Notes: a model not told the origin generated them from the letters alone. 64,000 nucleotides of DNA from Epiperipatus broadwayi (GCA_028023455.1 JAQFVV010000356.1:499893-563892); one strand, 5' to 3'. Numbered from the stretch's first letter, positions 1-11,297 are shown. Program-made: numbers and translations.

Positions 1-157
1 ATTGTACACCTCATACACCTCTGTATCCCTCAACTGAGTTAGTTTTAGGTGAAAGCTTTAATTAAGAGCCTCATGAATAGATTTAGGTAAAGTTAAATAA
101 ATATTTTATTCTATGATCCATAGAATTGGCACCCCTGGGTAATTGTTATTGTTGGCA

Positions 158-249
158 ATAGGTGTGAGGGTTACAATATATATATATATATATATATTGC
201 ACCATAGGTGTGAGGGTTACAATATATATATATATATATATATTGCACC
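158..249. repeat. Tandem duplication, 2 x 46 bp with (TA)n core
   Basis: Two adjacent 46-bp units (158-203 and 204-249) each run from ATAGGTGTGAGGGTTACAAT through a TA tract to TTGCACC. They are nearly identical, so the duplication looks recent. No coding function is apparent. Confidence 0.85.
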
Positions 250-277
250 AGACACTCCGCTTCTTTTTATCACTGAG

Positions 278-446
278 AGTGCCAGTCAACCTAGAAAATT
301 TGATTTACAGTGATCAAAAAGTTAATGATAATGAATTTAATGAATATAAATGTTGCCAGCTAGACTCAGAGAGAGAAAAAGATATCTTAAACATTGTTCA
401 AACAATTGACAGGATACAAAAACAAATGTCATCCAAAAACAAATAA
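278..446 (+). CDS. Possible terminal coding exon, unknown protein
   Basis: The plus-strand reading frame from a splice-acceptor-like site (pyrimidine-rich stretch ending CACTGAG at 277) to a TAA at 444-446 encodes about 55 residues. The composition is protein-like rather than repeat-like, with a charged run that includes SEREKDILNIV and a Lys-rich C-terminus (QMSSKNK). I do not recognise the family. Upstream the frame runs only into TA-repeat translation, so the exon would have to start near 278-280. An AATAAA that could end a transcript lies at 1039-1044. It could be the last exon of a host gene lying to the left of the window, or chance. No partner exon is visible in the window start. Confidence 0.3.
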
Positions 447-1689
447 TAATTATTAATAATTTTTATTAAATTCAAAAATATTATTAGTCAAACAAAATAT
501 AAAAGTTTGACCTAAATTCCCCAACTTTCTTTGTATGATAGTGCATGAGAGTATTGTATAGTTAAACACTTCAGTATATAATTTTGATTTCTCACTAATT
601 ATAAGAATATTCCTGCTATCAATTCATCTACTCTTCAATTTCTATTTTCCTTTATTCAGAGATTTTAAGAAAAACAATATTGTACAGAAGTCAATGAATA
701 GTGCAGAGTGAGCTTTCCTTAATTCTGTAAAATAATAGGGCAAAAGAAGGATGTCATATGCTCCATAAACACTCATAAGACATCGCATTACAATATGATC
801 TTTAAGGTTAACTCCATACAAGCAAAGAGAAAAGATTAATGATTTTATGTAATCTGAAATATAGGAAAACAAAATCTCTTTATCTTAAAAAAAACAGAAC
901 TATAAAATTGCTAAATCACTAGCCAAAAGATTTATGATTTGCAGGAAACACCAACACACATTAAACTGAAGTAAATTTAAATAAAATAGGGTACGTGATC
1001 AAAAAGAAAAACTATGATTATCTGCCAAAACTTGTAACAATAAATAATATAAAAAGAAAAAAACAATGTATATAAAATATCAACTCACAATACTCTCCAA
1101 CAAAGTGACAAAATAAAATAGTAATTTAATTATCTACAATTTATAGATTTTAAACTAATACATCTAATAAAAGAAATATTAAAAATATCAAATTTCTTAC
1201 TCATTGGCCTATCATATTTTCGTAATCTTTTCTTTGAATCAAAAGTTTAGAGATTTAAGCTCTGGTTAAAATATCAAATATTTAGTTATCTTCCCAGCTT
1301 CAATTTTACCATCCAATTGATTCCAGTGGTGTGTGTAAAGTTTTAGTGGCATCAAGAATTGACTACTGTAGTCTTTGGCCTCCCTTAATCAGATCATGGG
1401 GTACAGAGGCAATCTTCAGGATCAGTCTCAAACTAGAGATTTAGGACATGTTCATGATAGCACAATTTCAAGCTCTGGGGTTCATCTTAGATGGCTTAGC
1501 ACTGCATACTTTTAACATGGTCTTTTAAAATGGGTATTTTCTGCATTTTGAATAAAGGATTGCTATTTTCTATATTAAAAGTAGTTATTCTTTTTTTCTT
1601 TTTCTCCTTGAATGGTTTCTTTAGCCATAAACATTCAGCAATAGTAATCAGCAATTCTCTAGTCACAATTTTCTAATGTGTGAAAATTC
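447..1689. other. A+T-rich DNA, no gene seen
   Basis: No long frame or known repeat is recognised. A slightly less A+T-rich patch at about 1310-1520 has no recognisable protein similarity in any frame I read. Confidence 0.4.
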
Positions 1690-1995
1690 TCCTTCACAAT
1701 CTGTAGTTAGCAAATATAAAATTATATATCATCAGTTTGCAATTAGCAAATATAATTTCTATTAGCCATCTTGACTTCACAATTAGCAAAAGAAAATAGC
1801 AATCCACAATTAACAAATATAAAAATCTATGCGTCAGCAGTCTGTCATTACCAAATATAAAAGTTATATATCTGCAGTCAAAATTTAGCAAATATAAAAT
1901 ATATCACATCAGCAGTCCACAATTAGCAAAAATATAAATTTTTATATGTCAACAGTCTGCAATTAGCAAAAATAAAAATCTATATGTCAATCAAA
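1690..1995. repeat. Diverged minisatellite, about 7 units of 35-50 bp
   Basis: The phrase 'CAGTCTGCAATTAGCAAATA' recurs with variations about seven times (for example near 1697, 1735, 1775, 1805, 1845, 1885, 1910 and 1955). Each is followed by an A/T run and usually a TATATGTCA-like segment. Unit length varies, so this is an old tandem array. No ORF. Confidence 0.75.
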
Positions 1996-2268
1996 AATAC
2001 AGAGCTTTTGTATGCAACTGTTATCTCCTTCAAATTTTAATTAACTAGTTCGTTTCAAGTTTGCGATGTCCAGTTTCAGTTTAGAATTGTGGGAAAACTA
2101 CATGATCTACACATGCATGTTTTACATCTTCAGATCTATTTTTTTCTTGCATTTCAAAAAATGTAAGTTCTATTTTTCTAACCTAAAAATTGACAATTTT
2201 ATAATTTTTGTGATGAAGTAAATTGAATTTTTTTGTCTTTCTCTCATTTTTTTGCTCGTTATTGAAAG

Positions 2269-2347
2269 AATATTCATTGTTAAAATTACATTGAAAAAAA
2301 TACAATTTTTGACCGATGTATTTAGAAAACGTTATGAGGGCTCGATG
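2269..2347 (+). CDS. Possible internal exon, unknown protein
   Basis: A 79-bp open stretch encodes IFIVKITLKKIQF followed by LTDVFRKRYEGSM. It is bounded by an acceptor (long T/C tract ending GAAAG at 2268) and a strong donor, ATG|GTAAGT at 2345-2353. Only one of three frames is open. It would begin with the last base of a split codon and end at a codon boundary. I do not recognise the protein. It may belong with 2965-3081, but the phases do not join directly, so an exon between them would be needed. The low-complexity translation after 2348 is intron-like. Confidence 0.3.
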
Positions 2348-2964
2348 GTAAGTAAATATTTAATATATTTTTTTACTTATTTTATTCTTATATATTTTTT
2401 ACTTATTATTTTATTTTTATATATTTTTAAATTACTATTTGAATTTATATTTGATAAAAAATAACTTGTGATTATGTACATTTATATCATGAATTATCTG
2501 CATTTTTTTGATATGATGTGGGTTTGGGTCTGGTATTTGAATTAGGTGATATGAGATAAAGATAAATATGTTTTGAAAATATTATGATTCAATTTAGATT
2601 TTTCTATAAGGGCTTGTCTGCATTTTAATAATAATAAAAATATGCAGATGCTAAAAGTAATGATTTTGGCAATATATATACACTTAGACTGATTATAGAC
2701 TCTTGCAATGTAAATTTTAAAGCTGCACATCATATGCAAAGAAAGGTTGCAGTCGATGAAGCTGCATCACACTGACTCTAAACTACTAACTTATGTACCT
2801 CAATCTTAACTCTATAATGAATTTAGTGTTTTATTAACATTTTATTTTGTATGTAGTGACTATTTTAGTAGTACTTTTTAATAAATTACAAACTATAGTG
2901 AAGTTCTTTATTATAATATTCAAATTATACTAATTATTGATCAATTTTAACTATTTGTTATTAG
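2348..2964. other. A+T-rich, intron-like DNA
   Basis: Lies between two splice-bounded open stretches. No repeat or gene is recognised. Confidence 0.3.
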
Positions 2965-3081
2965 TGATGACATATTCATTGCACACCCCTGTGTGGAAAT
3001 ACATTTTGAGAGGCTACTTGAAAAAATGAAAGGTACTAATGTCTTTATTCTACGAAGTATTCAAGTGATGGATTACTTTAG
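2965..3081 (+). CDS. Possible internal exon, unknown protein
   Basis: A 117-bp stretch (exactly 39 codons) lies between the acceptor ...ACTATTTGTTATTAG (ends 2964) and a consensus donor AG|GTAAGTG (donor at 3082). It encodes DDIFIAHPCVEIHFERLLEK, then MKGTNVFILRSIQVMDYFR, with no stop. Both ends split a codon at the same phase, as in many real exons. The amphipathic, mixed composition is unlike the surrounding A+T-rich translation. I do not recognise the family. This is the best host-exon candidate in the window, but it rests only on frame and splice signals. Confidence 0.4.
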
Positions 3082-3751
3082 GTAAGTGTTATTATATACT
3101 ATTTTTTTATAAATTTTATGATGAATCCAACTAATCTACTAACAAAAATATAATTTTAAGCTGTGCACATGATAATTTTGAATTTATGAAATAATATAAA
3201 AATAATTATTAGAAATATTAACTTTCATTTTTTTATTACTTTGAATATTAATGACTTTGTTTTTTAGCTTAATTATATTCTTTGGTGTACTGTGTATAAA
3301 AAATATATATTAAGTCATTTTTGAATAATACAAACTTAAGTTATGATAAAATTTGTGGCTTAACATAATTTTTTAAATATTCAATATGGCTGCTTCACCA
3401 AGCAAAAGGTTAACACTTCAATTGTCTGACTGTGGTAATCCTTGAAATTATTTTTATTTATCATTTGACAACAAAGTTATATGGTTGATAGTCCAGTTAT
3501 TAATACTATACACATTCTTGTCTGGATTTCCAATAAACAATTTAATCCATGTGATTCTTTAACAGTTGTTGAGTTTACAAGTTAATAAAATAGAACACAC
3601 TCACTCTACTTCATATAAATAGTTTGTGGTATTTTTCAAACACATAGTTTGCAGTATTTTTCAAATGGTCAGTCCAGAAATTGTTTCATTAATTAGTTTA
3701 TTTGATCATTATCAGGTAGTAGATGTTCTCTTATTCATCCTTGTTGAGTAA

Positions 3752-3753
<2 letters not shown>
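3082..3753. other. A+T-rich DNA, no gene seen
   Basis: No feature recognised. A short direct repeat (ATAGTTTG.GGTATTTTTCAAA) occurs at about 3616-3640 and 3644-3666. Confidence 0.35.
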
Positions 3754-3790
<37 letters not shown>

Positions 3791-3803
3791 AATGTGTTAT
3801 ATA

Positions 3804-3835
<32 letters not shown>
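3754..3835. repeat. (TA)n microsatellite, two blocks
   Basis: Two blocks of uninterrupted TA repeats are separated by AAATAAATGTGTT. Confidence 0.95.
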
Positions 3836-4612
3836 TGCAATGGTCAGATTCAAGCCCTTCTTGTTGCACCTTTCAGTTTAACCACCAAAACCATCTGTTC
3901 TGGGTTCAAACCCTATTAAAATGAATATTTTAATAAATAAACATATAAACCTTTCTATCATGGCTGTGTGCATAGCATTATATAAGCACATATGAATAAA
4001 CGTTGTACATATATAGGCTAGTAGTTATTACAGCAAATATAATGTTGAATCATTTATTTATAAAATATAAAATTTAATGTTATAATTTTTAAATAGTAAA
4101 ATGTCAATTTATTAAATTTAATAAATATAAATTCGTATGGGCATGTATGATTCACTTTATATAATAATATATATAGAGTGGCGTGATTTTGTTTTTGTAA
4201 AAGAACAAAAAGTTTTTAGTTAAATTAGTTAAAATAAAAATTTAGCCGAAAACAGATTTGCATTTAAGTCCATCGCACCTGGAATTAAATCAAATTTAGA
4301 AAGTTGATAATTGCTACTCAAATTTATTTATAGCAAAAATAGTAATTCAACTTGCTGTAGCAAAACTATTTTGACCCCTGGTAGAGGATCTGCGGTGTCA
4401 TAGAAGCCTAAATAAAAAGTATGTTTGAGATAATTGAGAAATCTTACATTTTAGTGTGATATTTTAGATAGAGTTAATGGGTTTCCAGGTGAAACAGGTT
4501 CTTTTTCGTAGATTACATTTTAAGCTTGTGATGAGAGGTCATTAATTTTAGAAGGGTGTCTCCATGCTGAATCTACATCAGATTGATCTTTGAAAGATCT
4601 GATGGGAGAAAG
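3836..4612. other. A+T-rich DNA with an isolated tRNA B-box-like match
   Basis: GGGTTCAAACCC near 3902-3913 matches the pol III B box, but there is no convincing A box or cloverleaf, so no RNA gene is called. A moderately A+T-rich segment at 4250-4400 is unclassified. Confidence 0.25.
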
Positions 4613-4735
4613 ATGATGGCTGCTTCTAATCCCAATGAAAGAATGGTGCAATCACTGCTAGCCAATGCTTCAACCACAGAAGCTGCCACAAGAAACCGTA
4701 CAGCTATGCCCACTCAAGAAAACCATACTACCTGA
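4613..4735 (+). CDS. Short ORF of 40 residues, possible retroelement or exon relic
   Basis: The ORF starts at tandem ATG codons (4613, 4616), ends in TGA at 4735 and encodes MMAASNPNERMVQSLL followed by a Thr/Ala/Asn-rich tail. The base composition is clearly less A+T-rich than its neighbours (G+C rise at 4560-4760), which suggests former coding sequence. A frame of 13 more residues continues after the TGA. No family is recognised; a gag N-terminus or a host exon are both possible. Confidence 0.2.
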   Translation: MMAASNPNERMVQSLLANASTTEAATRNRTAMPTQENHTT

Positions 4736-5547
4736 AAGCCAACACCTGCTTATACAGACAAGCAACTAATTAATCAGTAATGACAATTCATATTCTCAGA
4801 GCTCTGTGCTAACGAACTATTTCTAAATTAAAATTTTCCACTTCAAAGTTTAAAGCTAGCAAACTATAAAATAATGTAATTTTTTTAACTCCTATAAAAG
4901 CTTATTATAAATTCTCGTTTAAGTAAATATTATTTCATTTGTATAACTTGTCTATATCTTAATTAAACTAAATGTAACCTATGCTAATTTCTTAGTCAAT
5001 CACTGTGGCTGTGCCTATAATATTTATTTAGTGTTATTCTTATTTATATGCCAATGTTTCAAAGCAGCGAGCATTTAAATGTAATAAATATGTAGAGATA
5101 ACATTGCAAATATCTTCCCCATAGCTATTTTCTTAATAACATTATCGATGCTCACTGGTTCGAATTCCTATAATTTTTAGTTAATTTTTAAATGTATGGT
5201 AGCCTGCTATTGAATTTCATCTTATTGAGATTAAAGTAATGTGCTGGTCTTAGTAATATGAAAGTATATTCAGAAATTATTTGGCCATTCAATCAATATA
5301 CTTTTCTCTCCCCTGTAATAAATTTTATATATATATATTGAAACCTATAAACCAAAGTTTATTATATTTTCTTTATCCCTCTAATGTCGCTTGATTTTAT
5401 ATAGCATTGTTAAAATTGGCTCATGATAGTAATACTGACTGGGCTATTGCCCCATATTTTGTAATAATTAATTTCATACTTTTGCTTGGTGGATTAGATA
5501 CCTTAAATTCACATTCAAAGATTAACATTTTTCTGCATCATCTCCTT
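4736..5547. other. A+T-rich DNA with one open stretch
   Basis: From an acceptor-like TTTTATATAG (ends 5404) the plus frame LLKLAHDSNTDWAIAPYF is open through 5592. It is too short and unsupported to call. GGTTCGAATTCC at about 5158 is an isolated B-box-like match. Confidence 0.2.
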
Positions 5548-5580
5548 AAGATGGGACTTCGGGAAAGGCCATCCCATCTT
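5548..5580. other. Perfect 9-bp hairpin
   Basis: AAGATGGGA (5548-5556) and its exact complement TCCCATCTT (5572-5580) flank a 15-nt G+C-rich loop. The hairpin sits at the edge of the G+C-richer patch that follows. Function unknown. Confidence 0.5.
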
Positions 5581-5636
5581 ACCTTCTTTTGAGCACACAC
5601 TAGTAAGACCGGACATAATCATTCCTGGCAGTCATG

Positions 5637-5804
5637 TTAGCCACCTCGATCTTTTTTAGCAGCAGGACGCTTGGTTCCAGGGTACCTACCGGTGTTTGTC
5701 ACGAAAACCCTTGACTTGAATCTATCTGCAGGGCACTCTGTTATTGTAATTTGCCTGTGCTGTAGTGTGTCCATGATCTCTTTATAGCCAATTCTGAGTC
5801 CCAT
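5637..5804 (-). CDS. Short minus-strand ORF, 55 residues, unidentified
   Basis: The ORF starts MGLRIGYKEIM and ends with a basic nuclear-localisation-like tail, PGTKRPAAKKDRGG, followed by TAA. The segment is much less A+T-rich than its surroundings, which argues for a coding origin, perhaps the C-terminus of a transposon protein. I cannot assign a family. No upstream in-frame ATG exists before a stop. Confidence 0.25.
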   Translation of the reverse strand: MGLRIGYKEIMDTLQHRQITITECPADRFKSRVFVTNTGRYPGTKRPAAKKDRGG

Positions 5805-7433
5805 AATTTCATTAGTTATTCAGTATTAAACTGAAATTTATATCTTTTGTTTCTGGGTTCAATCTCTACTCTGAGCTAAATTATATGCTCATACTTTATT
5901 AAAGTAATAATGTCAAAATAGATATTTTGCTTAAAATATTTATTTAAATGTTTAAATAAAATACATTTAAATGGAAAAGATAATAAATATTTTACCTAAG
6001 ATTGGTACAGCAAATTTATAATAATAGCTACCACTTTCAATAGTAATTGGCAGAATCTCATTTAGGCACAGTTTAGTGATTATTTAAATGTATCTATTAA
6101 TTAATAATTAAAGATTTGATGAGGAGAAATGTCAAATCCTCCCATTATAAAGCCTGCATGCTTTTCCCACATTAAATTATGTTTTGATTAATAAATATAT
6201 GTTAAATTTATTCTGGTTTCATGTTATTTCTCATTCCTATTTCAATCCAATTCAGTATTAGTTAATTATATATGTGATATAACTATAGATGCATTAATTA
6301 CCATTTATGAAAGTTTATCTTTAATTTTCGTGCTGGTAGCAATTAAATTAGTTAATGTATATATATTTTAAAGTCCTGAGTAAAGTCCCGAGTTTCATGC
6401 TTCTCCCTGCTCTATGCTGGCTACGAAAGATGAATATACTACGTGTAACTTCAAGTGTGGTCATTCGTAGGGCCTTGAGTCATGGAGTATGGGCAAACAA
6501 ATAGAAGTGTGGTCAGATTCTGGATGTCACAATTCTAGTCTGGTCAGCTTTGGTCTCTTTGTCTGGATTCTAAATTCTGTTATGCAAATGTACAAAACTT
6601 GACTGTTGCAATATGTACACATATATGATAGAGCTGGGATGGAGCAATTAAGTTTTCTTCTTCATGCTAGATCATTTTCATTTACTGGTTGAACCACATT
6701 CTTTCTTGCCTCCTGTAGCAATCATGTGACCAAGAAATGGACCACTGGAGCTTCTAGAAATTTATTTTATTAAAATTTAAACCATATACATATAAAATCA
6801 TCATATATTTAAATAGTAACAAGCTTTTTATAATATACCAAATGCATGGTCTGAATGATCTTCACAATAATTTTTTTCTAGTCCACACTCTCTGCCAACA
6901 TAGAACATATTCTAATCTTTATTTTATAATCATAACCGTTTTTACATGTCATCAAGCATTTTTGTAAAACAATTTAATTACTTCTATTCAAATTTCTATC
7001 TCAATCCCATTTCAATATGGTGTTTATTGAAAAACAATTTAATTAATCTTCCCCTTAGAAGCATTATATTATGTCTGTTTCTTGAAAATAAAGAAACGAA
7101 AACAGATAATAATGAATCATAATTGAAAACAAAAAAGAAAAGCAGAGGAAATAAGAAAAATATTAAAATACAAATTCATTTTGGAATACCTCATTATATA
7201 AATGAAATAAATGATAACTCTTATTAACTGATTTACGGATAATTTTTATTAACTGTTTTATTTCCTTTTTCCTTTCTAAAAATTAATTTTAAAATTAGTT
7301 AACAGAAACTCTCCCTTTTTTTACTTTTACATGCAGAAATATTTATTTGAAATGAAATGTAAAGAAATTCCCAATCACACTACTTGAATTAAATTTAACC
7401 CTTTATCTACTAAGGATTTAGAATTTTTAAAAT
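5805..7433. other. Unclassified DNA with a G+C-richer patch at 6370-6770
   Basis: The patch at 6370-6770 looks like decayed coding sequence because of its composition, but no frame on either strand gave a recognisable protein. The rest is A+T-rich with no gene seen. Confidence 0.3.
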
Positions 7434-7437
7434 AGAT

Positions 7438-7462
7438 TTTATTATTATTATTATTATTATTA
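7438..7462. repeat. (ATT)n microsatellite
   Basis: Short uninterrupted ATT tract. Confidence 0.9.
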
Positions 7463-7896
7463 ATGTTCATATTTGATGCTTGTAGCTGGCCAAACATTAT
7501 TACAATATATAAGTACATGAAAATAGGCAACACTTAAGCAATACCAATAACAATCAACAATCTCAATCTGTTATTACATATATATAATTCTGCCTAAGAT
7601 TAATTTAGTTAATAGAGTAGAATTAGCAATAAAATACTAGCAAAATCAAAATTTATATTTTTTTCATTCCTTCAGTAATTTATCTATTACAAAGATTTCC
7701 TTTAAAGGAAAACTTCATCCAAAACAAATATATATAAAATACGCATAATAGTAAGGAAATCAAGTCATACATCACATGTCAATTTAATAAGCTTGCATTT
7801 ACAGATGTAATATAATGAGCATGCTAATACCTCTAAACAAGCTTTTTCAATAAATGCCACAAGAGAAAGCATTTAAGTCTCTATCTAGAATTATCA

Positions 7897-7942
7897 CTAT
7901 TCTCAAATGAGTTTTGAGATGATGGCTCTCATCAGTGAGGTA
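7897..7942 (-). ncRNA. Mutated hammerhead-like motif, left arm of palindrome A
   Basis: On the minus strand it reads CCTCA-CTGATGA-GAG-loop-CTC-AAAAC. The first core box is intact, stem II is 3 bp, and the second core box has G changed to A, which should abolish activity. It is the partner of the intact motif in the right arm. Confidence 0.55.
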
Positions 7943-8381
7943 TTAGGACATTCAGATACTAGATCTAAAATACAAACTCAAGCCCAGCATTTATTAAATA
8001 CTTAACTATTAAATACAAAGTCTGAATTTTTCAGACATCTATATGTCTTTAAATTGAGCTACCTAACTTAAATAGCTATATAGGATTGAACAAAATTTAG
8101 ATACACCATATAATACTAGTCTTAGCATTATAATATCACCAAAGCCTTAAGTCATCTGACGTATAACTTGATTTCCTTACTATAATAGTGTGGCTTTTGA
8201 AACTTTGGCAATGGTATATTGCTATAGTTATTAATATATGATGTAGCTTATTTAAATTAGATAGCTGGATTTGATGACATGTAGATGTTTGAAAATTTCA
8301 GATTTTCTACTTAATAGTTAAATATTTGATAAATATAGGGCTTGAGTTTGTATTTTAGATCTAATGTCTGAATGTCCTAGT

Positions 8382-8424
8382 GCCTCACTGATGAGAGCCA
8401 TTAACTCGAAACTGGTTTAGGGAT
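8382..8424 (+). ncRNA. Hammerhead ribozyme-like motif, intact core
   Basis: The core CTGATGA is at 8388-8394, stem II GAG/CTC (8395-8397 with 8405-8407) closes a 7-nt loop, and GAAAC is at 8408-8412. It is followed by a self-complementary stem III ACTGGT (8411-8416), a cleavage-site T (8417) and a stem I strand TAGGG that pairs with CCTCA (8383-8387) except for one C.A mismatch. A short palindromic stem III, which would need dimerisation, is known for PLE-type hammerheads. Stem II is short, so activity could be weak. Confidence 0.6.
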
Positions 8425-8528
8425 AGAGATAATTCTAGATAGAAATTTAAATGCTTTCTCTTGTAGCATTTATCGAAAAAGATTGTTTAGGCTATTAGTA
8501 CCTTTATTATATTACATAAAATACGCAT

Positions 8529-10221
8529 GTATCTACAATTCATAAAAAAAGTACCAATAATCTATAACATGAAGAAAAAAATTTTAAGTTTTGATCTCAA
8601 ACTTAAAGATTATTCAAAAGAGTATATTTTTGACTATTTTTTTGATTTCATTACATTTATAAAAGATGTACACATCAAACAATATTTTATGATCAGTATT
8701 ACTTATATTCATGAATGTACAAGGCAAAGCTAAAATAAACCATTTTTAATTTATCTTATATGTATTTCAAAACAGTATTCATGAACTATTTCTAAAACAT
8801 TTTTACTAGCATCTAATTTTTTAGAATTCTTTAGATTTATTTAATAATGAATTTATATAAGACTTTCTTCCAAACAATCCTTCCATTATTTTTGTTAATC
8901 AATTTATAAAGTAACAAATTATTTAAAAGGCAAACAAATAATTTTTTCTCATTATTATCATATATACTCTTAAGATCATCATTATAATTATTTTTATTCA
9001 ATAAAATACATTTAATACATTTAGAAAACAAGTTAAATCAATATGTTGTTGTTTGTTGTTTTACAAAGTTATTTAATATTCTATTCCTATAATAGAGTTT
9101 TTTTAGCTTAGTCTTCTTATGAAAAAAAGCTAATAACTATCAGGCCTAATTATATATCTTAAATTTTATCTTTAATACATGATTAGTTTATTATAATCCA
9201 ATACATACCATCCTTCACTTCAAACTTCATATTAGAATCAAAGTTACTCAATCCAATAGGAAAAATCCTTCAGTTAACTTTTTCAATGAGAAAACAGACA
9301 GTCATCAATGTATTTCACAACTTTAAAAAATCAAAACATTGATTAATCACACAACTATCTAGAAACTGAATATAATCAGAGCACGCTAATAGTGAAATAA
9401 TGTATCCAATAACTCAACATTTTAATTTTATAAAACTTATCATTATATCTAAAATACATTAATTTTTTGATAAATGCAAATTGTAAAAAACATTAATGTT
9501 AGTAGCAGAAGACTATTCTTCATTTCTTAAAACAGAAGTAAATCAATACCTTTTAATCTATCAAAAAGCTGATGCATATTTTTACTTAGATTCTTTTTAA
9601 TATTAAAACCATTAATTTTATATTAAAAGCTTCAAAAAAAGATGACATAAAATAATCATCAACATCATTTTTTAAAAACAATCAAAAATTCAGAAATTCT
9701 ATCTACCCCTTCTCCTGTAAAATCAGAAATATATTTTTTGAAAAAAACCTTATAGGACTGAAAGAAAACTTTAAATGCAATGTAATCATTAGGGTAAGTA
9801 AGTTGCTTTATGAAAAAAAATTTTAATTTTATTAATTTCATAATATCAATTAACTTAGAGTTTATTCTCCTTTCATTCTTACTATTGTTTAATTTGATTA
9901 AAACTATATCTAAAATCACTATTAGCTAATAATGCAAACTAGGTTAGTTTATCTTCTTTTAATGAAGTAACATCATGATTGACCTTCACTGTATTTTTGT
10001 AAAATCTAATTTGACCAAGAACTAAAGCAATATTTTTTTCTAAAAAGTGATTCTTTATTTAAGATACTTTTTAAAGCACTTTTATTTTCACTTCTAGATT
10101 CAATGAAAAAGTTAATTGCTATGTTTTATTAGTTAAAGATACAAACAAAAACTAATCAATTTTTTAAAATCAATACTATTCTTCTCAAAATTAGACAAAT
10201 TATGCCTAGAATTAATTATTT
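8529..10221. other. A+T-rich DNA, no gene seen
   Basis: Short frames on both strands are low-complexity (Lys/Asn/Ile/Phe) and look like chance. No repeat was recognised. Confidence 0.4.
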
Positions 10222-10300
10222 ATGTTTATATAAACTCAGAATAAACATAAATTTGCATAAGTACAGTTAAGTATTATTTATTAAGTTTAAATACAATATA
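10222..10300. repeat. Copy 1 of a dispersed 70-80 bp repeat
   Basis: Begins TGTTTATATAAACTCAGAAT and ends in TTATTTATTAAGTTTAA. The same sequence is at 14043-14105, and its second half again at about 14110-14158, next to the gag relic. It may be an LTR or leader fragment of that retroelement. Confidence 0.6.
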
Positions 10301-10334
10301 TATATATATATTATAATGTTTTCCATCTTGCTAG

Positions 10335-10658
10335 AGCTCTATACTCATTATAAAATGCGAAAGTTGATCAAGTTATGTCAAAAAGAAGAAAGTTGTATTT
10401 CTATTTCTAAAAACATAACTATATTTCCCGATCAACTCAGCCTAGAATTGTTAAGAATTGTGCTATTGACAAAATCAGCTTTTAATTTATTTGATCTGGG
10501 TGCCAGGATTCATAAGAATCCACTAAAATCTGTCACCAGCATGTCTCGCAAGTTAAAAAGAAAAAATGCTTTTAAAGAATCGGTATTAGATTTTACCGTA
10601 ACGAAAATTATTTTTTTAAATATTATTTTTCTGGAACTTATTAAACATATTGGCAAAG
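10335..10658 (+). CDS. Possible exon of 324 bp, unknown protein
   Basis: An open frame of 116 codons (10316-10666) contains a 324-bp segment bounded by an acceptor (TTTTCCATCTTGCTAG, ends 10334) and a donor (AAAG|GTAAAT at 10659). The translation includes QLSLELLRIVLLTKSAFNLF and a Lys/Arg-rich stretch MSRKLKRKNAF. The two ends have the same codon phase. The composition is closer to a real protein than neighbouring frames, but I do not recognise it. It follows a retroelement-like repeat directly, so an element origin is also possible. Confidence 0.3.
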
Positions 10659-10909
10659 GTAAATGATATTTTTAAATCTCACTACACTAATATTAATAAA
10701 TTTAATAATAGACATTAATAACTATTATTAATAATGTACAAGGAAAATTGATATTAGAAATATTTTTATTCTAACAGATTAAAACTTTTAAAGGAAATTA
10801 TTAATTAAATAAATTGAAGAGAACACACACTAATTCAAACATGAAGCAATTAATAAAATAAAGTAATTAAAACAATTAATTAAAGTTCTGGATTAAATAA
10901 GAGTCTCTA
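10659..10909. other. A+T-rich DNA, no gene seen
   Basis: No feature recognised. Confidence 0.3.
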
Positions 10910-11065
10910 GATCACTAAAATTAAAGTCCATATCGGGGCCCTATTATATGTATATTTTTAAGAAAGATTTGTCGACAATTTAGTTACAATCAGGAATAAT
11001 AAAGTCATAGCTTACTGGTAAGTTTAGTGAAAAAGTTGTAGCTTACTATGCATAGTTTTTTTTTG

Positions 11066-11146
11066 TTAGAATGAGCTCCCATTGGTTATTAGTTGATCTT
11101 GTATTCTATTCTGAAGGCTAGTCACAGAAGCTTTTCTAGTGTCCAT
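11066..11146 (-). pseudogene. Short ORF of 26 residues, possible gag N-terminus
   Basis: Encodes MDTRKASVTSLQNRIQDQL plus seven residues before TAA. The polar, helix-forming start resembles the beginning of LTR-retroelement gag proteins and lies downstream of the TATA box at 11288-11297. Too short to assign to a clade. Confidence 0.25.
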
Positions 11147-11287
11147 CTTCTTAATGATGTCAGCTAAAGCCCTGGTCTACTCCCACATGAAGGATTATTT
11201 CATCGTGAAGTGGTCTTGGATTTAATAATCCAAAACCAGCCAAATGAAAAAATAGAAAAAACAAGATGTTCGTCAAACCGATCTCTG

Positions 11288-11297
11288 CCTTTTTATA
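11288..11297 (-). promoter_or_regulatory. TATA box
   Basis: TATAAAAAGG on the minus strand, in a locally less A+T-rich context, so it stands out against the background. Confidence 0.4.

Larger units (their letters stand above)
7734..8528. mobile_element. Palindrome A: inverted-repeat element with hammerhead motif
   Basis: Two diverged inverted arms (about 7806-8085 and 8240-8515) surround a spacer. The whole is bracketed by an exact 13-bp direct repeat, ATAAAATACGCAT, at 7734-7746 and 8516-8528, which looks like a target-site duplication. Inside the spacer, about 8153-8190 is an inverted copy of the left edge (about 7745-7775), so the arrangement is more complex than one fold-back. The right arm carries a hammerhead-like core on the plus strand and the left arm a mutated version on the minus strand. 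No protein-coding sequence remains. Likely a non-autonomous derivative of a hammerhead-bearing retroelement such as a PLE. Confidence 0.7.

Noticed and set aside
5150-5170. tRNA gene suggested by GGTTCGAATTCC
   Set aside because: No A box at proper distance and no cloverleaf; isolated B-box match in A+T-rich DNA. The same applies to 3902-3913 and 5853-5863.
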